Origin: Faecalibacterium sp. UBA7177
Lineage (GTDB): Bacteria; Bacillota; Clostridia; Oscillospirales; Ruminococcaceae
Direction: 5' to 3'
NCBI GenBank assembly: GCA_002491225.1
Contig: DKVN01000041.1
Location: 9,803 to 40,073 of the forward strand
Length of the DNA stretch: 30,271 nucleotides
Position numbers and translations under genes: made by a program. Each line of letters begins with the position of its first letter. The stretch's first letter is position 1. The notes under the pieces were generated by a model that saw only the letters and a program-made list of their open reading frames with translations, had not been told where the DNA came from and searched no databases. Below, piece after piece: positions 7,671 through 14,610 of the stretch.

Positions 7671-8970
7671 AACGAGATTGGAATCGAAATCGGCACCGGG
7701 GGAAAGCCCTGAGCGGGAGCAGCCCCTGCGGCTGACCGACGGCATCACCTCCCGCACCGTCGCGCAGCTGCTGGCGGCGCTGGGGCTGTACAGTCTTGGG
7801 CTGGGGCTGGTGATGGTGTGCGGCGTCGTCTTTTATACAGGCGGCAGCTGGCAGGCGGACGACCTCATCTACAAGCTCGCGCACTTCTGCCTCGATTACT
7901 TTTTCCTGGTGATCCCGCTGGCCTGGCTGGCAGGGGCGCTGGTGATCGTGGCCTGGTTCTGGCGGCGCACCCTCGGCTACATCGAGGCGGTGGCGCTGGC
8001 CAGCGAGCGGCTGGCCGCCCCCACCGAGGAGGCCATCCGGCTGCCGGAGGGGCTGCGCGGGGTGGAGGATCACCTCAACCTCGCGCGCGAAAACGCCCTG
8101 CGCAGCGCACTGCTGGCCAAGGAGGCCGAGCAGCGCAAGAACGACCTGGTGGTCTACCTGGCGCACGACCTGAAGACCCCGCTGACCAGCGTGATCGGCT
8201 ACCTGTCGCTTTTGCGGGACGAGCCCGACCTGCCCGCCGAGGCCCGCGCGCGGTACACCGGCGTGGCGCTGGACAAGGCCGAGCGGCTGGAGGAGCTGAT
8301 CAACGAGTTTTTCGAGATCACCCGCTTTAACCTGAGCCGGATCGAGCTTGTGCCCCGCCGGGTGGATCTGACCAGGATGCTGGAGCAGGTGAGCTTTGAG
8401 TTTGAGCCGGTGTTCCGGCAAAAGCAGCTGCGCTGCGCGCTCTGCCTGCCCCCGAAGATGGAGGCGCTGTGTGACCCGGATAAAATTGGGCGGGTGTTTG
8501 ATAACCTGCTGCGCAACGCGGCCAGCTACGCCGACCCCGGCAGCTGCATCACGGTGCGGGGCCGCGCCGAGAACGGCGGGTTTACCCTGCAGTTTGAAAA
8601 CCCCGGCCCCACCATCCCGCCCGCGCAGCTGGGGCGTATCTTTGAGCAATTCTACCGGCTGGACACCTCCCGCGCCAGCAGCACCGGCGGCGCGGGGCTG
8701 GGCCTCGCCATTGCCCGGCAGCTGATCGAGGCCCACGGCGGGCGCATCACGGCCGAGAGCGCCGGGGAGACGGTGCGGTTCACTGTTTGGCTTCCCGCGG
8801 CCCCGGCAAGGGCGCAGGGGGAGCGCCCGGCCGCCGCCCAAACGCCGCCGGGTCCGCCGCGCCCGGGTTCGGCCCCGGTTTTGTCGCCGGGTTCATCCCC
8901 GGTTTCGCCGCCGGTTTTGCAGCAGAGCCCGGCCCCTGACCCCGCCGTGCGGGACGCCGATGCCTCGTAA
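7660..8970 (+). CDS. VanS-like sensor histidine kinase
   Basis: A membrane kinase predicted to phosphorylate the preceding regulator. Two membrane segments (about 36-60 and 80-101) flank a short extracellular loop of about 20 residues. The H-box YLAHDLKTPLTSVIGYL contains H169, and the N-box is KIGRVFDNLLRNAASYA. The ATP lid FENPGPTIP and FYRLDTSRASSTGGAGLGLA are typical of VanS proteins, which lack the standard DxGxG first G-box. After the ATPase domain an unusual tail of about 55 residues rich in Pro, Ala and Ser ends the protein (436 residues). The assigned start is TTG 7660, overlapping the regulator stop; a TTG at 7678 is an alternative. The ligand is unknown; cell-wall antibiotics or lipid II are possible by family. 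Confidence 0.92.
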   Translation: MKPETRLESKSAPGESPEREQPLRLTDGITSRTVAQLLAALGLYSLGLGLVMVCGVVFYTGGSWQADDLIYKLAHFCLDYFFLVIPLAWLAGALVIVAWFWRRTLGYIEAVALASERLAAPTEEAIRLPEGLRGVEDHLNLARENALRSALLAKEAEQRKNDLVVYLAHDLKTPLTSVIGYLSLLRDEPDLPAEARARYTGVALDKAERLEELINEFFEITRFNLSRIELVPRRVDLTRMLEQVSFEFEPVFRQKQLRCALCLPPKMEALCDPDKIGRVFDNLLRNAASYADPGSCITVRGRAENGGFTLQFENPGPTIPPAQLGRIFEQFYRLDTSRASSTGGAGLGLAIARQLIEAHGGRITAESAGETVRFTVWLPAAPARAQGERPAAAQTPPGPPRPGSAPVLSPGSSPVSPPVLQQSPAPDPAVRDADAS

Positions 8971-9045
8971 GAAACCCTTGTAAGAAAATCGTATGATTTT
9001 GCGCACAAAGCCGCAAGGAAACAAAAAGCAGGCCCGCACACCTTT

Positions 9046-9098
9046 GCCCGCCCCGTCTGGTATCCTTGAGATACCAAGGCTGGGGCGGGCGTTTCTAT
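9046..9098 (+). terminator. Two-part hairpin between the VanS-like and VanG-like genes
   Basis: GCCCGCCCC (9046-9054) pairs with GGGGCGGGC (9082-9090). Inside it, GGTATC (9059-9064) pairs with GATACC (9070-9075). The run GTTTCTATT follows. It lies in the 185-bp spacer after the kinase, 66 bp before the ligase start. It could end the regulator-kinase transcript or act as an attenuator. The only promoter-like element is a TTGACT at 9098 with no matching -10. Confidence 0.6.
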
Positions 9099-9155
9099 TG
9101 ACTTTTCCGCCCCGCCCTGCCGGGCCGTCAAGGGCCCCAAAAAGGAGGATGGCTT

Positions 9156-10220
9156 GTGGAAAAGCTGCACATTGCCGTATTATTTGGCGGCTGCTCATCT
9201 GAGCACGATATCTCGCTGCAATCGGCCCACGCGGTGCTGACCCACCTGGACCCGCATAAATACGCCCTGCTGCCGGTGGGCATCACCCGCGCGGGGGACT
9301 GGCTGCTCTACTCCGGCCCGCTTGATGCCCTGCTCGACGACGGCTGGCAGAGCCACACCGCCTGCTGCGAGCCCTGCCTGCTCTCGCCCAGCCGCAGCCG
9401 CCGCGCCCTGCGCACCTTTGGCCGCGCCCCGGCCGAGTACCCGGTGGACGCGATTTTTCCGGTGCTGCACGGCAAAAACGGCGAGGACGGCACGGTGCAG
9501 GGGCTGGCCGAGCTGGCGGGCATCCCGGTGATCGGCTGCGGCTGCCTCGCCAGCGCCCTCGCGATGGACAAGCACCGCGCCCACCAGCTGGCGGCGCAGG
9601 CCGGGGTGCGGGTGCCCCGCGGGCGGGTGTTTGGCCGCCGGGCGGCGCCGGACGAGGTCATGGCCGGGGCGGAGGAGATCGGCTGGCCGCTCTTTGTCAA
9701 GCCGGTGCGGGCGGGCTCCTCGTTTGGGGTGGCAAAGGTCGCGGGGCCGGAGGGGCTGGCGGCGGCGGTGGCCGAGGCGCGGCGGTATGACGAGGAAGTC
9801 TTGCTCGAAGAGGCGGTGCCCGGCTTTGAGGTGGGCTGCGCGGTGCTGGGCAACGACGAGCTGACCCTTGGGGTGGTGGACGAGATCGAGCTGGGCGGCG
9901 CGGCCTTTACCTTTGCTGAAAAGTATCACCCCACCGTCTCGCGCACCCACACCCCCGCCCGCATCCCTGCCAGCGAGGCCAAACGGGTGCAGCGGGCGGC
10001 CGCGGCGGTCTACCGGGCGCTGGGCTGCCGCGGGTTTGCGCGGGTCGATCTCTTTTACGTCCCGGCCGAGGGCGGCGGGGAGGGCAGCATCCTCCTCAAC
10101 GAGGTGAACACCATCCCCGGCTTTACCGCCCACAGCCGGTTCCCCACCATGATGCAGGCCGCCGGGCTCGGCTTTGGCCCGCTGCTGGACGAGCTGGTCC
10201 GGCTGGGGGTGGCGGGATGA
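9156..10220 (+). CDS. vanG-like: VanG-type D-alanine-D-serine ligase
   Basis: An ATP-grasp ligase of the D-Ala-D-X family, most like VanG enzymes that make D-Ala-D-Ser and lower vancomycin affinity. The 354 residues show VAVLFGGCSSEHDISLQSA-type N-terminal binding with E16, FPVLHGKNGEDG (101-112), MDKHRAHQLA, the VanG-type KPVRAGSSFG (182-191), FEVGCAVLGNDELTLG with VDEIEL, EKY (255-257), and the metal-binding NEVNTIPGFTAHSRFP near the C-terminus. RAGSSFG, where Ddl often has REGSSVG or LGSSVG, supports VanG rather than a housekeeping Ddl. The GTG start has AAAAAGGAGG at 9140-9148. The next gene overlaps by 4 bp. Substrate preference is inferred from similarity; resistance is not demonstrated by sequence. 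Confidence 0.9.
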   Translation: MEKLHIAVLFGGCSSEHDISLQSAHAVLTHLDPHKYALLPVGITRAGDWLLYSGPLDALLDDGWQSHTACCEPCLLSPSRSRRALRTFGRAPAEYPVDAIFPVLHGKNGEDGTVQGLAELAGIPVIGCGCLASALAMDKHRAHQLAAQAGVRVPRGRVFGRRAAPDEVMAGAEEIGWPLFVKPVRAGSSFGVAKVAGPEGLAAAVAEARRYDEEVLLEEAVPGFEVGCAVLGNDELTLGVVDEIELGGAAFTFAEKYHPTVSRTHTPARIPASEAKRVQRAAAAVYRALGCRGFARVDLFYVPAEGGGEGSILLNEVNTIPGFTAHSRFPTMMQAAGLGFGPLLDELVRLGVAG

Positions 10221-11440
10221 GGGCCGGGGCGACCCCGCCGCTGCGGGGCGACACCGCCCGCGCCTGGATCGAGCTGGACCTCGCCGCCCTGCGCCACAAC
10301 GCGGCGGTGCTGCAAAGCGCCCTGCCCGCCGGGTGCCGGCTGATGGCGGTGCTCAAGGGCAACGCCTATGGCCACGGGGACACGATCATCGGCCGGGCCT
10401 TGAGCCGGGCGGGGGTGCGCGGGTACGCGGTGGCGACCCTTGAGGAGGGCATCCGGCTGCGCCGGTGCGGGGTGCGGGGCGAGGTGCTCATTTTGGGCTA
10501 CACGCCCGCCGCCGAGGCAGGGCGGCTCTGCCTTTGGCGGCTGACCCAGACGGTTGCGGACGCCGAGCACGCGCGGGCCCTCGCGGCGGCGGGGCGGCGG
10601 CTGCCGGTGCCGCTGCGCGTACACATTGCGCTGGACACCGGCATGCACCGGCTGGGCCTGCCCGCCGAGACCCCCGCCGACCGCGCCGCGCTGGGTGAGG
10701 TGTACACCCTGCCGGGTCTGCGCGTCACCGGCAGCTACAGCCACCTCTGCACGGTCGAGTGCCCCGGCGCGGAAGCCGCGGCCTTTGTGCGGCGGCAGAC
10801 AGAACGGTTTTTTGCGGCGGTGGACACACTGCGGGCCATGGGGCTCGAACCCGGCCGGGTGCATCTGCAGGCAAGCTACGGCATTTTGGAGTGGCCCGGC
10901 CTGCCCTGCGGCTGGGCGCGGGCCGGGGTGGCACTGCTGGGCGCGGTGCGCCCCGATGTGGCCCATCCGCTGTCGCTGCGCCCGGTATTGCGGCTGAAAG
11001 CGCGGGTTTGCAGCCTGCGCAGCCTTGCGGCGGGCGAGGCGGCGGGCTACGCCCGGGCCTTTGTGGCCCCCCGCCCCAGCCGCATCGCCACCGTGGGCAT
11101 CGGCTTTGTGGACGGGGTGCCCCGCGGGGTGGGCGACCTTGGCGGCGGGCTGGGCGGCAGCCCCGAGGCCCGCGCCAAAAACGGGTGCAGCGGGGCCAGC
11201 CTGCTGGTGCGCGGCCAACGAGCCCCGGTGGTAGGGCGGCTGTGCATGGATCAGCTGCTGCTGGATGTGACCGACATCCCCGCCGCCGCGCCGGGGGACG
11301 CGGTGACCCTGATCGGCCCCGACGGCACCGAGGAGATCACCACGCTGGAGCTGGCAGGCTACGGCAGCACGGTGCCCGAGCTGCTGGGGCGGCTGGGCCA
11401 GCGGCTGCCGCGCATTGCCCTGCGCGGGGAGGGGCGGTGA
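10217..11440 (+). CDS. vanT-like: VanT-type serine/alanine racemase, catalytic domain only
   Basis: A PLP-dependent fold-type III racemase of 407 residues, overlapping the ligase by ATGA. The PLP lysine is K47 in MAVLKGNAYGHG, and the second catalytic residue is Y278 in AAGYARAF. HIALDTGMHRLGL, SYSHLCTVE and LCMDQLLLDVT are family blocks. At 217-222 it reads LQASYG, as in VanT proteins (SSYG), where Alr enzymes usually have ANSA. VanT proteins normally carry an N-terminal acyltransferase-like membrane domain; here only the soluble racemase is present. A Gly-rich insertion occurs at about 305-328. It would supply D-serine to the ligase. An alanine racemase role is the alternative; no other racemase gene is visible here. 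Confidence 0.87.
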   Translation: MRAGATPPLRGDTARAWIELDLAALRHNAAVLQSALPAGCRLMAVLKGNAYGHGDTIIGRALSRAGVRGYAVATLEEGIRLRRCGVRGEVLILGYTPAAEAGRLCLWRLTQTVADAEHARALAAAGRRLPVPLRVHIALDTGMHRLGLPAETPADRAALGEVYTLPGLRVTGSYSHLCTVECPGAEAAAFVRRQTERFFAAVDTLRAMGLEPGRVHLQASYGILEWPGLPCGWARAGVALLGAVRPDVAHPLSLRPVLRLKARVCSLRSLAAGEAAGYARAFVAPRPSRIATVGIGFVDGVPRGVGDLGGGLGGSPEARAKNGCSGASLLVRGQRAPVVGRLCMDQLLLDVTDIPAAAPGDAVTLIGPDGTEEITTLELAGYGSTVPELLGRLGQRLPRIALRGEGR

Positions 11441-11496
11441 CCTGCGCTGTTTTGAGAGGCCAGCGGAGAAAGGCTAAGAAAAGCGAGGTGTCTGTT

Positions 11497-12438
11497 TTGT
11501 ACCTGGAGCCATATGCCGCCCCACCCGCGCGGGGCGGGCGGGGCGGCCGGAAACACCGCCGCAAAGGGCGTTTTGGGCGCAGAGCGATCTTGTTGCTGCT
11601 GGTGGTGCTTATGGGCTTGGCGGGGCTTTCTCTTTTGTGCCGGGGCCTCCCGCACGCCGAGCCCGCCCAGCCGGACAATTTGCCCGCCGAACCAGGCGAG
11701 GAAATGAGCGGGGAGTTGGCCACGGAAACCGGAGGGGCGAACAGCGATACGCTCGGGCGGCTGCGCGAGCTGGCGGCCGGGGACGTCCGGTTTGGAGAGG
11801 TACTGGAGCATTCCGGAGACTATCCGGCACAACTCCTCGAAATGCTCTCGCGGAACCCGGACGCGCTGGAATTTGTTTTGGGTTACCCGGATAAGCAAGG
11901 CCAGGTGTTTGCGGAGACGATCGGGGAGGTGGAGGCCGGAACGATCCCGCTGCTGCTGCAGTACGACCCGCGCTGGGGCTACGCGGATTACGGCGGCAGC
12001 CCGCTCGCTTTGAGCGGGTGCGGCCCGACCTGCCTTTCGATGGTGATCGCCGGGCTGACCGGCGACGGCACCGCGACCCCCTACGCCGTCGCCCGGTACG
12101 CCGAGGCGGCGGGGTACTATGTCCCGGATACCGGCACGAGCTGGGCGTTGATGAGCGAGGGAGCGGCCCATTTTGGCGTTTTGGGGGAGGAACTGCCCTT
12201 GTCCCAACCGGCCATCGAGGCCGCCCTGACAGAGGGGAGGCCGGTCATTTGCAGCGTTCGTCCCGGGGATTTTACCACAAGCGGGCATTTTATCCTGCTG
12301 GCCGGGGTCGAGGATGGCCAGTTTGTCGTCCACGACCCCAACAGCGCCGAGCGCAGCGGCCAGCTGTGGACCTATGAGAGGCTGGAACCGCAAATTCGCA
12401 ACCTGTGGGCGTTTTCGCCGCTGCAGGCAAGCGGCTGA
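11497..12438 (+). CDS. Membrane-anchored C39-like cysteine peptidase
   Basis: A 313-residue protein with a very basic N-terminus (residues 12-29), one membrane segment (30-48), an extracellular linker and a papain-like Peptidase_C39_2 domain (about 150-310). Expected catalytic residues are present: Q155 (LLLQYDPRW), C175 (SGCGPTCLSMV), H264 (GHFILL) and D280 (VVHDPNS). An N-in topology would place the peptidase outside the cell. The start is uncertain: TTG 11497 with GAGGTG 6 nt before it, or GTG 11488. It follows the racemase by 56 bp on the same strand. By eye it uses GGA, TTG, GTT and CAA more than its neighbours, which may mark a separate origin. The substrate is unknown; there is no bacteriocin-type C39 transporter context. 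Confidence 0.83.
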   Translation: MYLEPYAAPPARGGRGGRKHRRKGRFGRRAILLLLVVLMGLAGLSLLCRGLPHAEPAQPDNLPAEPGEEMSGELATETGGANSDTLGRLRELAAGDVRFGEVLEHSGDYPAQLLEMLSRNPDALEFVLGYPDKQGQVFAETIGEVEAGTIPLLLQYDPRWGYADYGGSPLALSGCGPTCLSMVIAGLTGDGTATPYAVARYAEAAGYYVPDTGTSWALMSEGAAHFGVLGEELPLSQPAIEAALTEGRPVICSVRPGDFTTSGHFILLAGVEDGQFVVHDPNSAERSGQLWTYERLEPQIRNLWAFSPLQASG

Positions 12439-12466
12439 GCCGCCGCAAAAAAAGTATCTGACCCGG

Positions 12467-12496
12467 GTGACAAGCACCTGCGGAAAATGCTATAAT
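12467..12496 (+). promoter_or_regulatory. Promoter upstream of the nitroreductase
   Basis: GTGACA (12467-12472) and a consensus TATAAT (12491-12496) are separated by 18 bp, with an extended -10 TG at 12488-12489. Transcription would begin near 12503, at the base of the hairpin described next. Confidence 0.65.
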
Positions 12497-12501
12497 CATC
12501 A

Positions 12502-12533
12502 AAGGCGCTCTGCCCGCCGGGCGGGGCGCTTTT
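12502..12533 (+). terminator. Terminator-like hairpin after the C39 peptidase gene
   Basis: An 11-bp stem (12505-12515 with 12519-12529, two G-U pairs) has a 3-nt loop and is flanked by AAA before and TTTT after. It probably ends transcription from the van-like cluster. It starts within a few bases of the predicted start site of the nitroreductase promoter, so it would also sit at the 5' end of that mRNA. Confidence 0.65.
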
Positions 12534-12633
12534 GACCGTTTTGCCTTTGCCGCGCAAAGCGGCGGCTTTTGAAAAGAGCTCCTGCCCACCCGGAGGGCGG
12601 AGCTGCCGGGAACAGAAAGGACGGAAACGCATC

Positions 12634-13230
12634 ATGACAAACGATTTTTTGCAGCTGGTCAAGGCGAACCGCAGCTACCGCGGGTTTGACGAGACGGTGA
12701 AGGTGACCCGTGCCCAACTGGAGCAGCTGGTGGAGTACGCGCGGTTTTGCCCCTCCTCGGTCAACTTTCAGCCGCTGAAGTTTTATTTGAGCTGCGACGC
12801 GGCCACCAACGCCAGGCTTCAGCCGCTGACGGGCTGGGCCCGGCGGCTCAAGGACATCCAGCTGCCCCACCCCGGCCACTGCCCCACCGGCTTTATCGTG
12901 ATCTGCTATGACAATGAGATCGGCAGCGGCGCGGCCCGCTTTGCGCGGGATGTCGGCATCGTGGCCCAGACCATGCTGCTGGGCGCGGTGGCAATGGGCC
13001 TGGGCGGCTGCATGATCGGCAACTTTGTGCCCCAGAAGGTGAGCGAGGCGCTGGCCCTGCCCGCGCATCTTGAGCCGGTGCTGATCGTCGCCTTTGGCAA
13101 GCCGGACGAGACGGTGGTGCTGACCGACGCCGAAGACGGCAAGGTGGACTATTACCGGGATGAACACGACATCCACTATGTGCCCAAGCGCCCGCTGGCC
13201 GAGCTGATCATCGGCCCGGAGGACGTGTGA
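12634..13230 (+). CDS. Nitroreductase family protein
   Basis: A 198-residue FMN-dependent oxidoreductase of the nitroreductase superfamily. The N-terminal ANRSYRGFDETVKVTRAQLEQLVEYARFCPSSVNFQPLKFY is the usual FMN-binding signature. IGSGAARFARDVGIVAQTMLLGAVAMGLGGCMIG is the second conserved region, and LEPVLIVAFGKPDE the third. The C-terminal half (VDYYRDEHDIHYVPKRPLAELI) also fits. The natural substrate cannot be read from sequence. The start is ATG 12634, with AGAAAGGA upstream. The stop overlaps the start of the MFS transporter by 4 bp, so the two are translationally coupled and may act together, for example in detoxification; that link is an inference. Confidence 0.93.
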   Translation: MTNDFLQLVKANRSYRGFDETVKVTRAQLEQLVEYARFCPSSVNFQPLKFYLSCDAATNARLQPLTGWARRLKDIQLPHPGHCPTGFIVICYDNEIGSGAARFARDVGIVAQTMLLGAVAMGLGGCMIGNFVPQKVSEALALPAHLEPVLIVAFGKPDETVVLTDAEDGKVDYYRDEHDIHYVPKRPLAELIIGPEDV

Positions 13231-14513
13231 GCCAGCCCGGCCGGCCGCATCGGACGCAGGGCCCGCAGCTCTGGACCCACGATTTCACCATCATCACGCT
13301 GGGCAGCCTGATCTCGATGGTGGGCAACACGATGGTGGGCTTTGCCATCAGCCTGCTGGTGCTGGACTATACCCAGTCCACCTTTTTGTACATGCTCTTC
13401 AACGCGGCGGCCCAGCTGCCCATGCTCGTCTGCCCCATCCTGGCCGGGCCGTATCTGGACCGGATGAGCCGCAAAAAGGTCATCTATACGCTGGATTTTG
13501 GCAGCGCGGGGCTGTATCTGCTGCTGTTTTGGCTGCTGCACAGGGGGTGGTTCAGCTACCCGCTGCTGCTCTTTTTCAGCCTGGTGGTGGGGGCGGTGAA
13601 CAGTGTGTACATGGTGGCCTACGACAGCCTCTACCCCAACCTGATCCCGCCGGGCTGCCAGGGGCGGGCGTATGCGGTGTCCAGCATGCTCTGGCCCATC
13701 GCCGCGATGAGCGCCCCGCTGGCCGCGCTGCTCTACGAGCTGCTGGGCAGCGCCGCGCCGCTGTTTGCCCTGAATGCGGCGCTGTTTTTCATCGCCGCCT
13801 GCTTTGAGGTGCGCATCCGCCATCAGGAGACCCATATCTCCGCCGCCCCGGCCGCGGGCATGCGCGCCGCGCTGCAGGGCTTCCGGCAGGATCTTGCCGA
13901 GGGCATCGGCTACCTGCGCGGGGAAAAGGGGCTCTTGATCATCACCGCCTACTTTACCCTGATGGGCTTTGTGGCCGGGACGGATCAGCTGGCCCTGCCC
14001 TATTTTCGCAACCACGCCGCGCGGTTCGCCGCCTGGCCGATGGCGGCGGCCACCCTCTATGCCGTCCTCTCCAACTGCAACACCGCCGGGCGGTTTGCGG
14101 GCGGGCTGATCCAGTACAAGCTGCGCATCCCCAGGGAGAAAAAGTTCGCGATCGCGCTCGCCGTTTACACCACTCTCTGCTTTTTGGACGGCACTGTGCT
14201 GTTTTTGCCGGTGCCGCTGATGGCGGTGTGCTATTTTGCCATCGGTATTTTGGGGGTTACCTCCTACACCATCCGGGCGGCGGCCACCCAGGCCTATGTG
14301 CCGGACGCAAAGCGCGCCCGGTTCAACGGAGTGTTTTTGATGTGCACCAGCCTCGGCAGCGTCTGCGGCAGCCTCGTTGTGGGGGCGCTGGCCGAGCGGT
14401 TTGCCGAGCGCGGCATCGTGTTCTGCTTGCAACTATCGATGCTGGTGGTGATCTACCTGCTGATCTACCGCGGCCGCGCCGAGGTGTCGGCCATCTATAA
14501 CCGGGATGTGTGA
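13227..14513 (+). CDS. Major facilitator superfamily transporter
   Basis: A 428-residue integral membrane protein with about 12 predicted membrane segments in two halves. The segments begin at FTIITLGSLISMVGNTMVGF; an MFS loop signature follows (LAGPYLDRMSRKKVIY) between segments 2 and 3. A central cytoplasmic loop (about 190-230) separates the halves. The group resembles MFS_3-type exporters of macrolide-like or unknown compounds. The start is GTG 13227, overlapping the nitroreductase stop as GTGA; no independent promoter is seen. Tandem hairpins follow the stop codon. The substrate is unknown. Confidence 0.92.
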   Translation: MSQPGRPHRTQGPQLWTHDFTIITLGSLISMVGNTMVGFAISLLVLDYTQSTFLYMLFNAAAQLPMLVCPILAGPYLDRMSRKKVIYTLDFGSAGLYLLLFWLLHRGWFSYPLLLFFSLVVGAVNSVYMVAYDSLYPNLIPPGCQGRAYAVSSMLWPIAAMSAPLAALLYELLGSAAPLFALNAALFFIAACFEVRIRHQETHISAAPAAGMRAALQGFRQDLAEGIGYLRGEKGLLIITAYFTLMGFVAGTDQLALPYFRNHAARFAAWPMAAATLYAVLSNCNTAGRFAGGLIQYKLRIPREKKFAIALAVYTTLCFLDGTVLFLPVPLMAVCYFAIGILGVTSYTIRAAATQAYVPDAKRARFNGVFLMCTSLGSVCGSLVVGALAERFAERGIVFCLQLSMLVVIYLLIYRGRAEVSAIYNRDV

Positions 14514-14540
14514 GGGGGGCGGTTTTGATGCCGCCCCCCC
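14514..14540 (+). other. First hairpin after the MFS gene
   Basis: GGGGGGCGG (14514-14522) pairs with CCGCCCCCC (14531-14539) around an 8-nt loop. It directly follows the TGA and has no T tract. It may assist the stronger terminator just downstream. Confidence 0.5.
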
Positions 14541-14550
14541 TGCAAGACAA

Positions 14551-14600
14551 GGCCAGCCCCCGCCGTTTCTGCATCGGCGGGGGCTGGCCCTGTTTTTGTT
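14551..14600 (+). terminator. Intrinsic terminator of the nitroreductase-MFS operon
   Basis: A perfect 15-bp stem (14551-14565 with 14575-14589) with a 9-nt loop is followed by CTGTTTTTGTTTT. The opposing permease gene ends at 14611, so this separates two convergent units. Confidence 0.9.
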
Positions 14601-14610
14601 TTGATCTGGA

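Noticed and set aside
9156..10220. Housekeeping D-Ala-D-Ala ligase (ddl)
   Set aside because: The KPVRAGSSFG motif, the FEVGCAVLG/VDEIEL blocks, and the VanR/VanS and racemase neighbours fit VanG better; a phylogeny would decide.
10217..11440. Plain housekeeping alanine racemase (alr)
   Set aside because: Not excluded, but the LQASYG motif, the overlap with the VanG-type ligase and overall similarity favour the VanT racemase domain.
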